Of a stretch of 64,000 nt of DNA, positions 25,601 to 37,486 are shown in pieces. The notes beneath the pieces are model-generated. The model searched no databases, had not been told where the DNA came from, and worked only from the letters and a program-made list of their open reading frames with translations. The stretch is from assembly GCA_031213475.1 (NCBI GenBank), contig JARUPZ010000013.1:10270794-10334793 (forward strand), written 5' to 3'. The translations under genes were made by a program, and so were the position numbers. The DNA is from Nereocystis luetkeana (Eukaryota > Sar > Phaeophyceae > Laminariales > Laminariaceae). Numbering within the stretch: the first letter of the stretch is position 1; each line of letters opens with the position of its first letter.

Positions 25601-26195
25601 AATAGTTACAGTAGTATTACAGATTACCGGTATGCCATCGACGCTCTACTATCCATCTGCTTGCACCACATCAGGGCAAAGGCCTGAAATAAAAATATGG
25701 TTTCCCTGCGCAGCGCATGACACGCCTCGCCGTCGCTGCTTTAGCTTCTCAGCGTTCACTCCCACTGTGGGCAAACGGCACCGGCATACATATCTTAGTG
25801 AACAGGGGGTAAATTTTCTCCGAGAGCCCCCCTGCGGTTGCGAAAGCAAAGGAGTGGTGTCGTGTGTCGTTCGACCAGCAGGGGGGCGGGTGTGCCTGCT
25901 TGTTTGTTGTCTCGAAGTCGTCTGAATGAGGCGAACACTCACTCGTCTCATACGGGTGCTATTAATATAAATAGTAAAAGTACCTACTGACATGATACTT
26001 ACCTGGTAAGATATACCTGCTAGATAGCGCCATACCTAAGTGTACATCATTAGTACCTAGTGTATGATACGCACCAGGTACCTGGTATGTAAGAGATACC
26101 TGGCAAGGCGACTGACTCGTCGTACCCATCTTGAATAGACTACCAGGTAGGTACGAGTAGTTGTGCCGATGCGCCACGCTACTTACAGCTGGTCT

Positions 26196-26280
26196 TGTCC
26201 CTTTTAGGACTGCAGTCCCGTTATCGGCACAACCTATTCAGAATTTGATACCTTTAATCCCCAATCGGGACAGCAGCACT
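26196..26280. mobile_element. MITE-2, divergent copy 5 (next to MITE-1 copy 4)
   Basis: CCTTTTAGGACTGCAGTCCC and CAATCGGGACAGCAGC form eroded arms of the same family, about 12 bp before MITE-1 copy 4. Confidence 0.5.
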
Positions 26281-26291
26281 TACTATGAATA

Positions 26292-26437
26292 TTATTACGG
26301 GGGGCCATACCTCGTACCCTGGTAGGTAATAGGACCAAATATTGTTATCAATACCTGGTAGTAGAAAAGGTTAAATATATACCTGGTAGGTCTTTTATGT
26401 ATACCACAGGTCCTATTAACTATGGTTCCCCGTAATA
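26292..26437. mobile_element. MITE-1, copy 4 with several micro-insertions
   Basis: The longest copy. Extra blocks relative to the family consensus include CCTCGTACCCTGGTA in the left arm, ACCTGGTAGT near the centre, and CCTGGTA before the GGTCTTTTATG stretch. The last is a clean 7-bp insertion. A divergent MITE-2 copy lies immediately upstream. Confidence 0.75.
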
Positions 26438-27142
26438 GTAGCAGTCCTATTCATGAAAGGGTGAACCCCCATAGGACGGCACTCTAGTTCTACGGAAAAA
26501 TTACTTGCACTCAGTGTTCGGTTTAGGTTTCTGCGTACTGCAGCACTAAAAAGATGAGTAGGTTGCTGCCTTCTATCGGAACCATGTTATAAGGATTACC
26601 CTGGGCTGGGGCAATCGATCGATATTTTGCCCCTTGTTGTTGTTGTTCTCACATTAACTCACAATACAATGCAGTCCGTGGTCGCAGGACAGGCTCCAAT
26701 AACTCTGGAGTGAGTGGAAGAAATACCTCAAGCAAAACAGAGGCAAAAACAAAAAACAAGCATACGCACTCCACCACTGCGGACACCAGGGAAGCAAAAA
26801 GGAGACTATTAATAGCAGACAAAAACTTAAAAAAAAAGATGAAGCGAAGCGAAAAAAACAAAAAAAAACAAAACAGAAGCAGATAGCAAAACGCAAAAAA
26901 AGCAAAACGGGCGATATCAACAAAGACACAACAAAGAGGTACAAACGGGAATGAAAGAAAAATGAAAAAAAATGAAAAAAAAAAAGAAAAAAAAAAGAAG
27001 GGACAAAAAAGCGATAATCACGGGCGGGGGGGAAAGAAAAGACGAAAGGCAGGCACTGGAGCATACAGACACGCAACGTTGCCCAGATGGCACCATGCTA
27101 GTTACTTGGGTCCCAAAGAAGGGAGTGCATCATGACGATGAT

Positions 27143-27448
27143 GGCCATAGCTCAGTAGGTAACACCTTCACGTTTGACGTCGTCGTCAGGACACAGGTAG
27201 GTTCGAATCTCACCTCGAACGTTTATTATATAGAAACGCTTGCGCGTGTGTCCCCAATTCATATCTCCCTGGTTCCCCAGGTAGGTATTGAAACGAAGCG
27301 GGTAGGTCAGTGTACGGCCGTATACGGGTACAGACGCCACGAAAATCCCGCCGTTCAAAGGGGGGGTGTTACAAGGATTATTACCCTGGGCCTGGGCCGG
27401 GTGATCCATCGGTGTTTACCCCTATAGCTCAGTAGGTAACACCTTCAC
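27143..27448 (+). repeat. tRNA-like unit followed by the start of a second unit
   Basis: GGCCATAGCTCAGTAGGTAA and GGTTCGAATCTCACC give A- and B-box matches. About 150 nt of unique body follows, then TGTTACAAGGATTATTACCC, and at 27421 another TATAGCTCAGTAGGTAACAC begins. A tRNA fold is disrupted (extra GTAG before the B-box), so it is not a tRNA gene. The unit length is about 280 bp. Confidence 0.65.
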
Positions 27449-27724
27449 AATCACCACTGCCGCATATCTCTGGGTATCTAGTGTTCACCGCATTCTGTAC
27501 CTACCTGCCTGTTCTATGAAAACAGTACACATACCGGGTCTTTAAAACGTTAAAAATACCCGTGCGAAAAGTTGACCCTTCTTTGCCAACATCGTTACAA
27601 TAACAAAAAAAAAAGTATACCAAAGTACACTCGTGCGTTAATTTTTGTTGTGTAATATTGACAAATCTTACACAGATGTTTAACAAGTAATTATTGCTAC
27701 CAGATAGCAGATAGCAGCGTGTGC

Positions 27725-27956
27725 ATATGCACGACTATGCACGAGTCGACGCGAGTCAACTCGGGAATGGAAGGCCAAATAACTCTTCTCTAGATGAACA
27801 CGATATCGAGAGCAACCCAGTAGGAGGGCGGGGGGGGGGATGCCTGCCATGCGGCCATACCATACTGTTAGTACCAGAAAGAGATCTGAGATACGAGGGT
27901 GGGGTGGGCTGGGACTGAGGAAGAAGGGCGAATGCCGTAATAGATGGGACGGAAAG
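27725..27956 (+). mobile_element. SINE body fragment, strongly diverged
   Basis: GCACGAGTCGACGCGAGTCA, GATGCCTGCC, GATCTGAGATACGAGGG and AATAGATGGGACGG keep the order of the SINE body landmarks with heavy divergence. Confidence 0.5.
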
Positions 27957-28359
27957 AGAAAATACAATGAAACAAGCCCGTATTTTTAGAACGATGCAAC
28001 TGCAACTTGGACTGCCGCACTCTAGTACACCGAATGCTAGTATTAATAATAGTATTAGCAAGATATGGAGAGCGGGGAACGACGGAGGACCATTCGGCAG
28101 AGCAGACACGAAGAAAACGTGTTTCGGCTTTCTGTGGTATGATACACATAGATGTCCTACCGACGACGCCATTTGTTAGACCCTTGGTCCCTTGGGCTAC
28201 TGGTAAAAGGTTAACCAATCGCCTACTACCCAATCTAAGCCTAACGAAACTCGTACATAGTCTACGATAGTAGCAACCCACGAAAATATGTGCTGTGTCC
28301 GTACCTGATATCCATGATACTCTCGCATGATGCAAGGGTAGGGTATGTATCAGGTAGGA

Positions 28360-28735
28360 GGTGCCTACCTGGGGTGTTACAAGGATTGCCCAGGGCCGGG
28401 TAATCGATAGGTATTTTACCCTTAGGGTACCCTACCAGATATAGCTCAGTAAGCAATAGCTTCACATTTGGCGTCGTTGAGGGCACGGGTTCGAATCTCA
28501 CTTCGAACGTTTCTTTTAAAGAAACGCTTGCTTGCCCGTGCGGCCCCTAAAAACGTACTCCCTGGTCCCCCAGGTATTGACACGAGGCGGGTAGGTCAGC
28601 GTACGGCCATATACGGTACCGACGCCCCAACGATCCCGCCGTTCAGAGGGAGGGAGAGTGTTCTAAGGATCGCTCAGGGGTGGGTGATCGATCGGTCTTC
28701 TACCTCTATAGCTCAGTAGGTAATACCTGACATCT
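28360..28735 (+). repeat. Second tRNA-like tandem unit
   Basis: The order is: tail (GGGGTGTTACAAGGATTGCC), then head at about 28438 (TATAGCTCAGTAAGCAATAG, GGGTTCGAATCTCAC), then the same body (TCCCTGGTCCCCCAGGTATT, GTAGGTCAGCGTACGGCC), then tail again (GTGTTCTAAGGATCGCTCAG), then another head at 28707. The tail-head-tail-head order means tandem or once-circular organisation. A tail-only fragment lies at about 26588-26640. Confidence 0.65.
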
Positions 28736-28965
28736 ATTAAAACATCATGTTCTCAAGTAAGTAAGTGTCTTACTTGTATTATATATACCAGGTATGATTC
28801 TGAATGACTCGAAAATGAAGTACATTAACTCCTTCAGACGTCTCTTTAAAAAGAGTATCTACTGAGATATATTTCGGGCTCCAATCAACTTTAATCGTAC
28901 TGCTGTGCATTGATTACTGATTTACTTGGCTTCTTGGGCCCCTTCTTGTTGTGTGTGCGTTCTTC

Positions 28966-29056
28966 TTAACCTTTCTAGAACCGCAGTCCCGTTTTGGGGA
29001 CAAACCAGTCTAATTTCAAGTAGTTTGTCGCCAAAACGGGACTGCGGTTCTAAAGG
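28966..29056. mobile_element. MITE-2, copy 1
   Basis: Palindrome with arms TAGAACCGCAGTCCCGTTTT and AAAACGGGACTGCGGTTCTA around a short centre (CAGTCTAATTTCAAGTAG). It starts in a TTAACC-type flank. Second dispersed MITE family of the window. Confidence 0.75.
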
Positions 29057-29274
29057 CGGTGTTTATACCCGTCGATCATCGTGAATAGAGATTCAAGCTC
29101 TGTACGGAGCACTCAAACTAATTACGACACAGATGATACATGCACATAATACATAACAGGCACCTGGCCCTACTTTACTGTAGAATATACTTCGTGTATT
29201 ATACTATTATGCCTGGTACTTGCTACCATTCAAATATGATACCCTTGTCCTGGTATAACACATTATTATTATTG

Positions 29275-29371
29275 TTAACCCCTTTAGAACCGCAGTCCCG
29301 TTTGGGGACAAAACTACTTGAAATTTGACTGGTTTGTCCCCAGAACGGGACTGCGGTTCTAAAAGGGTTAA
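29275..29371. mobile_element. MITE-2, copy 2
   Basis: Arms GTTAACCCCTTTAGAACCGC and GCGGTTCTAAAAGGGTTAAT, centre inverted relative to copy 1. The outer GTTAACCC/GGGTTAA extends the inverted repeat to about 40 bp per arm. Confidence 0.75.
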
Positions 29372-29965
29372 TAAGGTTTTTGTTCTCACCAACAATAATA
29401 GCAGCAACAGCAACACGTACGCAACACGGAGTAAGAACAGAAAAAAAAACACAAACAAAAAAACAAGTCCGTGGGTGGCCATACGTCACAACAAAAGCTC
29501 AAGCACCAAGCAACAGGCAAGACGACTATTAATACTGCTATTAATACTACTCTGCACTACTACTGCTGCTGTGGTAACAACTACACCACAAGCAAGCGAG
29601 CTGACACACACCCTGCATCAAGTATCATGTACTCAAATATATAAACGCCTCGAAATCGAGCCATAAAGTAATACTTCTCATGCTCAGGAGAGGGAGAGTG
29701 ATCGACCTTAATAATACGTCTTATTGTTCTTGTTCTTGGTACGTATGTGCCTGTCTTCTTGCTCTGAGATTGCCTGGCGTCGGTTTCCACACAGTTTCTT
29801 GCTTGCTGTGCGCTGCTGTGGCCTTTTTTCACTACATATATTAACATAGTGTTGTATATGCGATATCTCGACCTCCTCTGTATGTAGGCGCTGCGTATGA
29901 TGCGAACCATTTTTTGTTTGTTTGTTTATGGTCTCACAGCCTACCTGGTATACAATATTATTATC

Positions 29966-30155
29966 TATTTTGCCATCCGACAATGTGCAGCATGATCTTC
30001 AACATGGATCACTCATAACTTCCCCGAAAGAAGAAAACCTCGGAAACAAAAGGAAACCCATGCACCAAGTCTACCTCCCTTCCGTGCCAACTTTCGGATT
30101 GTCTACTCTATTTGCTGTATTTGCTCCTTCCTTCCCATTACGTTCTATCCTTAAA
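29966..30155 (+). repeat. Repeat R5, longest plus-strand copy
   Basis: CCATCCGACAATGTGCAGCA, TTCAACATGGATCACTCATA, CCCGAAAGAAGAAAACCTCG and GTCTACCTCCCTTCCGTGCC match the inverse of 5032-5245 nearly base for base. Confidence 0.65.
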
Positions 30156-30181
30156 TCCTAAGCTGCATCAATTGATAGTAG

Positions 30182-30215
30182 GATGTATGTGTGTTGTCTT
30201 CACATTAAACCTCAA
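30182..30215. mobile_element. Solo end of the TIR transposon
   Basis: GTGTGTTGTCTTCACATTAAACCT matches the outermost terminal sequence of the 1.4-kb TIR transposon, without any internal sequence after it. It is a truncated remnant. Confidence 0.5.
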
Positions 30216-30720
30216 CTAACCAATACACCTACCGCACTATTAATACTTAATACTGCTGTGTAGTGTCCGTCCTGGTTCCTTAATAATGATCCTATTAATA
30301 GGTGTCACAGACTGCTGCTGTGAGGACTACGAAGAAAACAACACAAAAAAAACGCAAGTGACAGGCTAACGTACCGGGTACGAGAACACAGCAACACAAG
30401 TCTGAGCAGAAAATAAGAATAAAAAGCGTGCAACCATCGCATAGGTCACGAGTTACGGGTTCACTCAGTGAGTGATGCAGCCTGGATGATCGTGCGTACA
30501 GAAGCAGCGATCCTGGATCATCTTCTCATAGCACGCCTCGAAAATCACGCTCGCTCGCAGCCTCACACGACACAAGAAATATTAATTGAACTCAGTCTTC
30601 TTGTTCTTGTTTTTGCTCTTGTCTTCTTGATTGATAGCTTTCGGTTTATGGTTTCTGTCTGGCTTGCGTGTGTGATCCGACGTTTAGGCCGTTCTTGACA
30701 AAAAAAATGAGAAGCATTTG

Positions 30721-30815
30721 AACCCTTTTACTATCAATACTACAGCAGTCCCGTTTTTGGGGCACACTCCTTTAATTACAGGTGTTTTGTCCCCAAAACG
30801 GGACTGCAGTACTAA
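30721..30815. mobile_element. MITE-2, copy 3
   Basis: AACCCTTTTACTATC..., then CAGTCCCGTTTTTGGGG and CCCCAAAACGGGACTGCAGT. The left arm carries an extra ACTATCAATACTAC-like block relative to copy 2. Confidence 0.7.
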
Positions 30816-32364
30816 ATCGTACCGGTATATCGTACTCGATACCAACTCTGGCCGAAAACAGAATCTCCGTTTAAACTGTAACATGAATAGAAAACGAATC
30901 TTATATTTATGGCCAAAGTAGTAGGTGGTTAGTGAGTACCTGGTACCTGGTATCTATTAATAGGAATAGAATCTATGGCGTATTGAATGGCACGGTATGA
31001 AATAAGAAAAATGAAACCCGTCCCATTTCATCAGCCGTTTTGTTGACGTTGCGCCGTTCACGGGTTCAGATTCATTCATTCCTGGTATATAATCGGATAT
31101 GAGAACACATATCATAGATCGTAACGGCGGTTTACCCGTCGTTTTACCTCTGGATATACACCAGCACAGCAGAGTACTATAATACATCATTACAGCAGCT
31201 TTAGTATTTAATATAATACTGGGTACAGCAGTAGTATTAATAGTGGCCCCTCTATGGTGCCCGTATGCGCCAGCCAGCACGCCCGGCACTCCGGCACTTC
31301 GTAGCGGCAAGCGGCACTACTCCGTACAACAGTCAGTAGCCCCGTACTGGTTATAATCGCATCTGTGCCAAGTGCCAAGTGTCAAGAGATTCCAGAAACT
31401 ATATACCAGATATACTCGTAGCGGCCAATCGGCACACGTACTCAACTGGTACTATGGATGGCGAGTCTTCCTTGTTTCGTATTGCCTGACGCATCCTCTC
31501 CGGGGGAGGGGACGCATCCTCTCCGGGGGAGGGACAAAGCTGACGAAACAAGGACCGAGACGGTAGACAGGGTATCAAAGTACGAGACCGACTACTACCG
31601 TAGTTGGTAGAACCTGGCTATGTTAACTCGTGTGACAAACTGCGGCGGCTCCCTATTAATAGAGGTTGTTTTTTATGTGGTTCGGTCTGCCTGTTATTTC
31701 TTATTTCCCTTGGTTCTTTAGTATTACTTTATAATAAAGCAGTGTACATATGTTTTCTATGCAGTGGTATTGTTTCTTCACGTTTTGCTCGTTCGGTTTA
31801 GTTCGCGCTTGGCGCTCTCGGCCTCCGGCGGTTCCTGCGGAGGGCTGAATAAAGTATGGATGCACCACTAAGTGGGGTCAGGGTGCCAAATGGGATCAGG
31901 TCCAGGTGGGGGCGTGGTGTGGATGTTCCGACCAATAAAAATGGAGGGGTGGTCTATCGGGGTTGGTCCGACAACGCGTTTCGCCCTGAGACACTATCTG
32001 TAACACACCGATAAAGTTGCGCTGCGAGTTCTAGAACTGCAATTAGGTTTTACCGCTGTGGGTCGGCTGGGCTTGGCGGCTACTTATTGCTGTAGTTGGG
32101 TAGCGAAGTAAACCAACAAGCCAACTGACAACTGACTTGAGTCTTCACGTCAAGTAATACATACCCTGGCACTATACAATTTTCGGGCTACAAACGCGGA
32201 AGCCAGATGCAAAGACGCAGAGCTCTCCGCAAAATCACCGCACGCAAATATAAATGGCCGCAATACCTAGCCTAGCCAACTAATCACTAGTCGGTAACTT
32301 ATAGTCAGTCAAGTCACAGCCCGAGCAAATTATTGTCAGGCGCAATACCAAGAATTAACTTAAT
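30816..32364. other. Intergenic, TA-bounded short words
   Basis: Contains doubled TACCTGGTACCTGGTA at 30937, many TATTAATA and TACAGCAG words and the inverted repeat at 31467. No gene recognised. Confidence 0.5.
31467..31557. other. Inverted repeat enclosing a direct duplication
   Basis: TCCTTGTTTCGT (about 31469) and ACGAAACAAGGA (about 31543) are perfectly inverted. Between them, GACGCATCCTCTCCGGGGGA is present twice in a row. Confidence 0.6.
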
Positions 32365-32590
32365 AAAAACACAAGGCTCACTTTTTGGGGGGTACAAAGA
32401 AAATAGGTCTTGAGAAATCGTGCTCAGCAGCGAGCGCTGCACAAATCCTACCAGGTATATACGTAGTGGGTTAAGATTGCTCAAAAGATGCTGTCACAAT
32501 AAGTTTCTAAGCCTTGCTCACACTATAATCAAGTAATAGGTGGTTTTGTTGGCGGGTGCATACTATACCTGGTACAATACAGCATGCCAG
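32365..32590. repeat. Dispersed repeat pair, copy 2
   Basis: AACACAAGGCTCACTTTTTG, AATCGTGCTCAGCAGCGA and GTGGTTTTGTTGGCGGG match copy 1 at 13031-13230. This copy has gained two TACCWGGTA words (about 32450 and 32566). Confidence 0.5.
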
Positions 32591-32639
32591 CAAATACCTG
32601 CCTAGTAGTCGGTTTATAAGCTACGTCATACGATAACCC

Positions 32640-32884
32640 TGGCAACCGAGGCTCGCACGATTCGGATGCCAGCGAAGATGCTTGCAGCTATCCGTCAATT
32701 CCACGAAGGCATGCGAGCTCGCGTACGGATGGCGGCGAGCATTTCGAATTTACTTGTAATGTTTCAATCCACGCAAGCGCTGCGGCAAGGCTGCGTGCTG
32801 CCGCCGTTGCTGCCCAACATGTTCTTCGCCGCTGCAATACGAGTGTGCGCGAAACCAGCCGTAAGGTATAGAGCATACCTATGA
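32640..32884 (+). pseudogene. Non-LTR retrotransposon reverse-transcriptase fragment
   Basis: The frame reads P-A-K-M-L-A-A-I-R-Q-F-H-E-G-M-R-A, then L-R-Q-G-C-V-L-P-P-L-L-P-N-M-F-F-A-A-A. This matches the reverse-transcriptase segment of RTE/LINE-type retrotransposons, where the consensus is LRQGCVLSPLLFNLF. Only about 75 codons remain: the catalytic YADD block, endonuclease and 3' part are missing, and the stretch just before LRQGC is degraded. It is a dead, truncated insertion. The identification rests on the LRQGC block and the upstream I-R-x-F-H-x-G-M-R-A motif. Confidence 0.85.
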
Positions 32885-33057
32885 TAGCGTACACACATAG
32901 CATACACCCGCTGACAAACATCGTTGCATGCATGCCATTCCTATTTACATCCATGTTTTTCCATGGAGACAAGCATACTGTATGGGTAGTGTATGACACA
33001 TACAAACACTACCGGTCCCTTCACGACAAACAGTCCCATAAACTCCCGCATTGCAAC

Positions 33058-33180
33058 TACTACGGAGGACCATAGAAAATAGGACCTATCAGGTACGGTA
33101 CACACAAAAACCTACCAGGTACATATTTACTTATTTTTACTAACAATATTAGGTCCTATTTACTATGGTCCTCTGTAATA
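33058..33180. mobile_element. MITE-1, copy 5 with two micro-insertions
   Basis: Compared with copy 7, it carries TCAGGTA after GGACCTA and CCAGGTA after ACCTA. Both are 7-bp gains that duplicate a TA. Ends are TACGGAGGACCATAG and CTATGGTCCTCTGTAATA. Confidence 0.8.
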
Positions 33181-33222
33181 GTCCAATACGATGTACCAGG
33201 TACGAGGTATCCCACGAGACTA

Positions 33223-33270
33223 CACACGTCCTTGGACGAAATACACACGTCCTTGGACGAAATTCCACAC
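33223..33270. repeat. Short tandem duplication
   Basis: ACACACGTCCTTGGACGAAAT is present twice in tandem; each copy contains the small palindrome GTCCTTGGAC. Confidence 0.8.
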
Positions 33271-33445
33271 ATGTCATTCGTGCGGTGGTAGTAGTATAGT
33301 CCGTCCCGTACTGCCTCGCCGTATTCTGATCCAGTAGCTCTTGCCTCGAAGAGTTGTCTTCTAACCGCGAAGGGGGCGCAAGTGTTCCTCTTTTAAAGGA
33401 ACAGTAACGCCTCTACACACACAACAAAAAGAGGACATATCACAG

Positions 33446-33650
33446 GTGGCCACGACCCCCCCCCTTCGTAATATGGGCGTAAACAACTCCTTGTGCAGGC
33501 ACTAAGAAGATTTAGCAAACCCCACAAGGTGTCGGCAATCTCTCAATTCGGTACGCCTATGATAATGCTGTGCTACGTTGTTCAGTGTCTCCACAAGGAC
33601 CTGTTTACGCCTACACTGTGCAGGGCAGGGGGGGGGGGGGCACCTGCGAT
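33446..33650. mobile_element. MITE-3, copy 1
   Basis: The left arm (AGGTGGCCACGACCCCCCC, then TAATATGGGCGTAAACA) is mirrored on the right (TGTTTACGCCTACACTG, CAGGGCAGGGGG). The family is about 200 bp, with C/G homopolymers inside the terminal arms. Confidence 0.6.
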
Positions 33651-34089
33651 GCGGATACCATCACAACACCATAGTATTTGTATGTGCGGCTGCTTGCTGA
33701 ACATTCGAGAAAGGGTGAGCGCCCTCGGTAGCCAACTTTCAATATTTCTGCCCTAAATTGCGGGGAGCCTACACTTAGCAAGAAAACGAGCACTGGAGAA
33801 ACGCCAGGCAGATCACACGGGATATCATTTTTTGTGTCCCGCCCCCTCCCCCCCCCCGCTCGTCACCGTGGGCGATCGGGGTACTACTTTGTACTGGAAC
33901 CGCTCTAACTGAGGCACATAAATGCACTTACAGAGTCATAGAATGCCATAATATTGTTTTACCCCCCCCTTCTACTTTGCGGATACCGCGATTGTTCGTG
34001 TTCTTCCATTTTCGGCTGAAATTTTCGACCCCCCCCCCCCCCCTTCGCTGAGGATGGGGCGGTCGTTTTTCTTCGTCTCGTTTCAAGGA

Positions 34090-34360
34090 ATACGTACATC
34101 GGACAGATCATCGATAGATCATCGATTCCCACAGTTCATGATTTAGACCCTTCGGGGCAGATGTGTTCCAGATCTGTATGATCTGGCTCGTAGTGCCGGG
34201 TGGGAATACGCATAATCTGCATCATCTATCATACCACGTATTTCCTGGGTTGGACCTGTACCATACAGATCCTGCGCAACACCTCATAACGGCAGGTGAT
34301 GATCTACATGATCTACAGTATACAAACAGATAGATAGATAGATCATGATCTGTTCGAGGT
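34090..34360. repeat. GATC-rich dispersed element
   Basis: Shares CGATTCCCACAGTTCATGAT, GATCTGTATGATCTGGCTCG and GTGCCGGGTGGGA with the element at 54298-54420. Followed directly by MITE-1 copy 6. Confidence 0.6.
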
Positions 34361-34380
34361 TTGCAAGGATACCCGGTATA

Positions 34381-34489
34381 TATTATGGGAGACCACAGGA
34401 AAAAGGACCAAATATTGTTTGTAAAAACAGGGAATTATTATGGTTTTTGTGTTTACCGTAGGTCCTATTTACTATGGTCCCCCGTAATA
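34381..34489. mobile_element. MITE-1, copy 6
   Basis: Ends are TATTATGGGAGACCACAGG and CTATGGTCCCCCGTAATA around the conserved core. It directly follows a GATC-rich element. Confidence 0.75.
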
Positions 34490-34807
34490 GTACCTTTTCG
34501 CCCCCCCCCCTCTCCCCTCTTGCTGGGCATGTGCTGGCCGCTGCCTTCTTTCTTTTCAAGGACACACCGTTTCGCCTAAAACGTGATGAGCACCCAAACG
34601 TCCGAGGTGTCTCAATTAGGAGTAGGAACGATCCGTCTCAACAGGCATGTATGAGTGGTCAATGGTCAAATGTCCCTCCCCCGCTGGGGGGGGAGGCGGG
34701 GGGGGGTAGCTTAGGTACTTTCATGGGACTTTTGGTTTCTGAACCCTTCAGAGGAAGACTTAATTTCCCCTTTTGATGTTTCTTCGAGGAATCGCAGCCT
34801 TTCAGTC

Positions 34808-34865
34808 TGAGTTACGAGTTGGAAGGAGAGAGAGAAGAAGATGTGCGAAGATAATAAATGGGATG

Positions 34866-34911
<46 letters not shown>
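34808..34911 (+). mobile_element. SINE 3' end with long poly-A tail
   Basis: CTGAGTTACGAGTTGGAAGG through AATAAATGGGATG matches copy 2 almost exactly, followed by an uninterrupted run of about 45 A. The intact tail suggests a young, 5'-truncated insertion. Confidence 0.8.
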
Positions 34912-34915
<4 letters not shown>

Positions 34916-35159
34916 AGAGGTGTGGTAATTGGATATGAGGAACAGCACATTCGAGGGAGATTTTTGTCCGTGGAATCTGTAATTGCCCGAATCTTGCATA
35001 TATATGTATACGTCGACGGCTCATCCGGGTGGGGTAGTGTTATGGCATTGCCCTGGGGGGTCTGAAGTCTGACGACCCCGGATGTAAAGTGTGAATAGGG
35101 TAGAAGTATGGCGTAGTGCTTGGAAGGCCTATACCATGCGTGAATATACCAGGTACGAG

Positions 35160-37160
35160 GTAGGGAACACGGATTCAAGACGAGCCAAGAGCCGAGTCTC
35201 CCCTCCTTCTATTTAGAAATCCATCCGCCCGACTTTTGTGAAGTACCTGTACAACAAATCTTTTCTAAACGAAGCGCACGATGATGCCCGTAGTGATAAC
35301 GTGATAACGCGGGATATAGCCTGGAAGGAGACACGGGTGTGTCAACGGGAATATATTGACAGCAGGCCGTACAAGAGATGATATCCCATTAACAGCAAAA
35401 AGTTGAAAAAAAAAAACTAAATTGATGAGCAGTACGAAAAAAAGGAAAACGCAGGGATTGGTTGGTGGTCCTGTAGTCGTAGTGTCTCCAGTCTACAGGA
35501 CTGTCAGCTTTCACAACGGCTGGCGGTGCTATAACAGTACCAGGTATTAATATATAGTACCTTGTAGGACCCAAGTATGCCCCCCAAGCTGCACGTCGTA
35601 TCGTGATATATCACAAATTTGTTGCAAGATACACAAAAAAAATACTCGTACTCATCGCCGGCTGAAACCATCATGATGGATTGGATTATGTTCATGATGT
35701 GTTGAGATCATGTTGATCGATATCATACGGAGATCTGAGAAGGCGACCGTTACAAATTACCTGGTACAAGCTTCAAACAGAAGTTAGGTACTTCACGTCA
35801 CACACGTCAGCCACTACTACCCCACGACTCACGGTGGCGGAAACAAGAACAGAACGACTCAAAATAATTCATACCAGGTAAACTGTTGTTGCTTGCTGCT
35901 GTGCGTGCGTGCGTTCATGCGTGCATGCCGTTTTGCGTGCCGGTGCATTGTCGCTACGTACGGAAACCGTTTACGGGACGATATCTAAACTGGGAGCCGA
36001 AATCTTTACCTGGTAGGTGTTGCTGCCGTTGCTGGAGTTGCCTGTTATCTACTCCTACACTCGTACGTACTCTGTAGCTCTTATATATCGTCATCTTTAT
36101 ATATATTTGTGAGTCAAAAGCTAAAATGAGAACCCACGATAGGAGGAAACAAGAACACAAGCACGACAACGCGTGCATGGGCCGGTGCGTGCATGAGAAG
36201 ATGAGAGCGCCGGTGCATTGGCGCTCATCGTAAAACGGGCGATAGCCATCATACTGACTGCATCATTCACTATACAAGGCTACAAGAGGCTGGTATGCTA
36301 TTGCCGATACTTACCGAAGACACCGAATGTATTATTTACTTCCTGTATACTGCTGTACCCTTTCGGCTCTTTCCCGTTGGGTACTTTATTACTACTACTG
36401 CTGCGCCTCGTACCTGGTACGTTTTTTTAGGTACTGCTGTTGTACGCCCTACTATCCTGCTGCTGCTGCTGCTGTGACGAGCATCCGTGCCGCTACCGGG
36501 CTATCACTGTAACCGGCGACGATATGCAACAAACAAGCTGTATACCGAGTGAGTAATTTCACGGCAGTCGCAAGTCGCAAGCCAGAGCCGCACGAGCATC
36601 CGCCAGCTGCAACTCCTCGTGGCAAATCACCCGGGAGCCCTCTCGTCTACTCTCGGCCTTTCGTCTTTTTTTATCCTCTTCCTGCATGCTTCGGGAAATC
36701 TCACGTTTCAACTTCATAGCCTTCTCCTTCTGTTTTCAAATACTACTCCCATCATGTATATACTACGTGTATGCCACGCGCACAACTCCTACCCATAGGC
36801 CAGGTTAGGTACAGCCGCGAAGTAACCATCACCGATCACCCTGGGAGGAGCGGATTAACCTTTTCGAGCTCCGCTCTCCCTCTGCTGCTGCTGTCGCCGA
36901 ACATACAGCAGTAGATGTACCGCACGCAGTAATTTTGTAATTTCGCTACGATAACTCTCACCGCCTGCGGCTAGACAGCAGCAGCAGTCCCAAAGGTCTA
37001 GATAACTAGATAATAACAAAACCAACGACGATTTGCTGTGAGAGGAAGCAACAACAGGAACTATAATTTTCTACAGCAGCGAAGCAAGACAAGTGAGTAA
37101 GAAAGTAGGTATCTGGGAGGTTGTTCAACGCCGCGTTATTTATTTAGTACGTACGTAGTC
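35160..37160. other. Intergenic, rich in TACCWGGTA
   Basis: Six TACCWGGTA words lie between 35148 and 36412, with GCTGCTG runs near 36460. No coding region supported. Confidence 0.5.
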
Positions 37161-37486
37161 ACAGGGATACTCTGTGGGTGCCTGCTTTGCTGGCTCGCGT
37201 ACACGAGGAGGATGATGAACCTGCATGCATCATCATCACCAAAAAGTATCGAAATCTTGCACCATTGGTGCAAGAAATTATGTCGGATCTCTGCAGCATG
37301 CGGTGCAGAGCGGACGGGGAGATTTTGATAAAAGAAAAAAAGTACGTGTACTCGTACTTGCTTGGGTAGATCGGCTTTATTCGATCCAAAAACAAAGCTT
37401 CAAAAATGTCGTCGGCTCGACCATGGGTATACTGCTGCTGTGTCCTCTCTGATCTCTCTCTCTCCCTCTCACGAGCCGCACCTGGT

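Noticed and set aside
27143..27215. A functional tRNA gene
   Set aside because: A- and B-boxes are present, but the arms do not pair well, four extra bases sit before the B-box, and the unit recurs with a common body. It is a tRNA-derived repeat.
33223..33270. CRISPR-like direct repeats
   Set aside because: Two adjacent 21-bp copies without spacers, in a eukaryotic context.
34867..34911. Transcript poly-A site of a gene
   Set aside because: It is the tail of a 5'-truncated SINE; the preceding body matches other copies.
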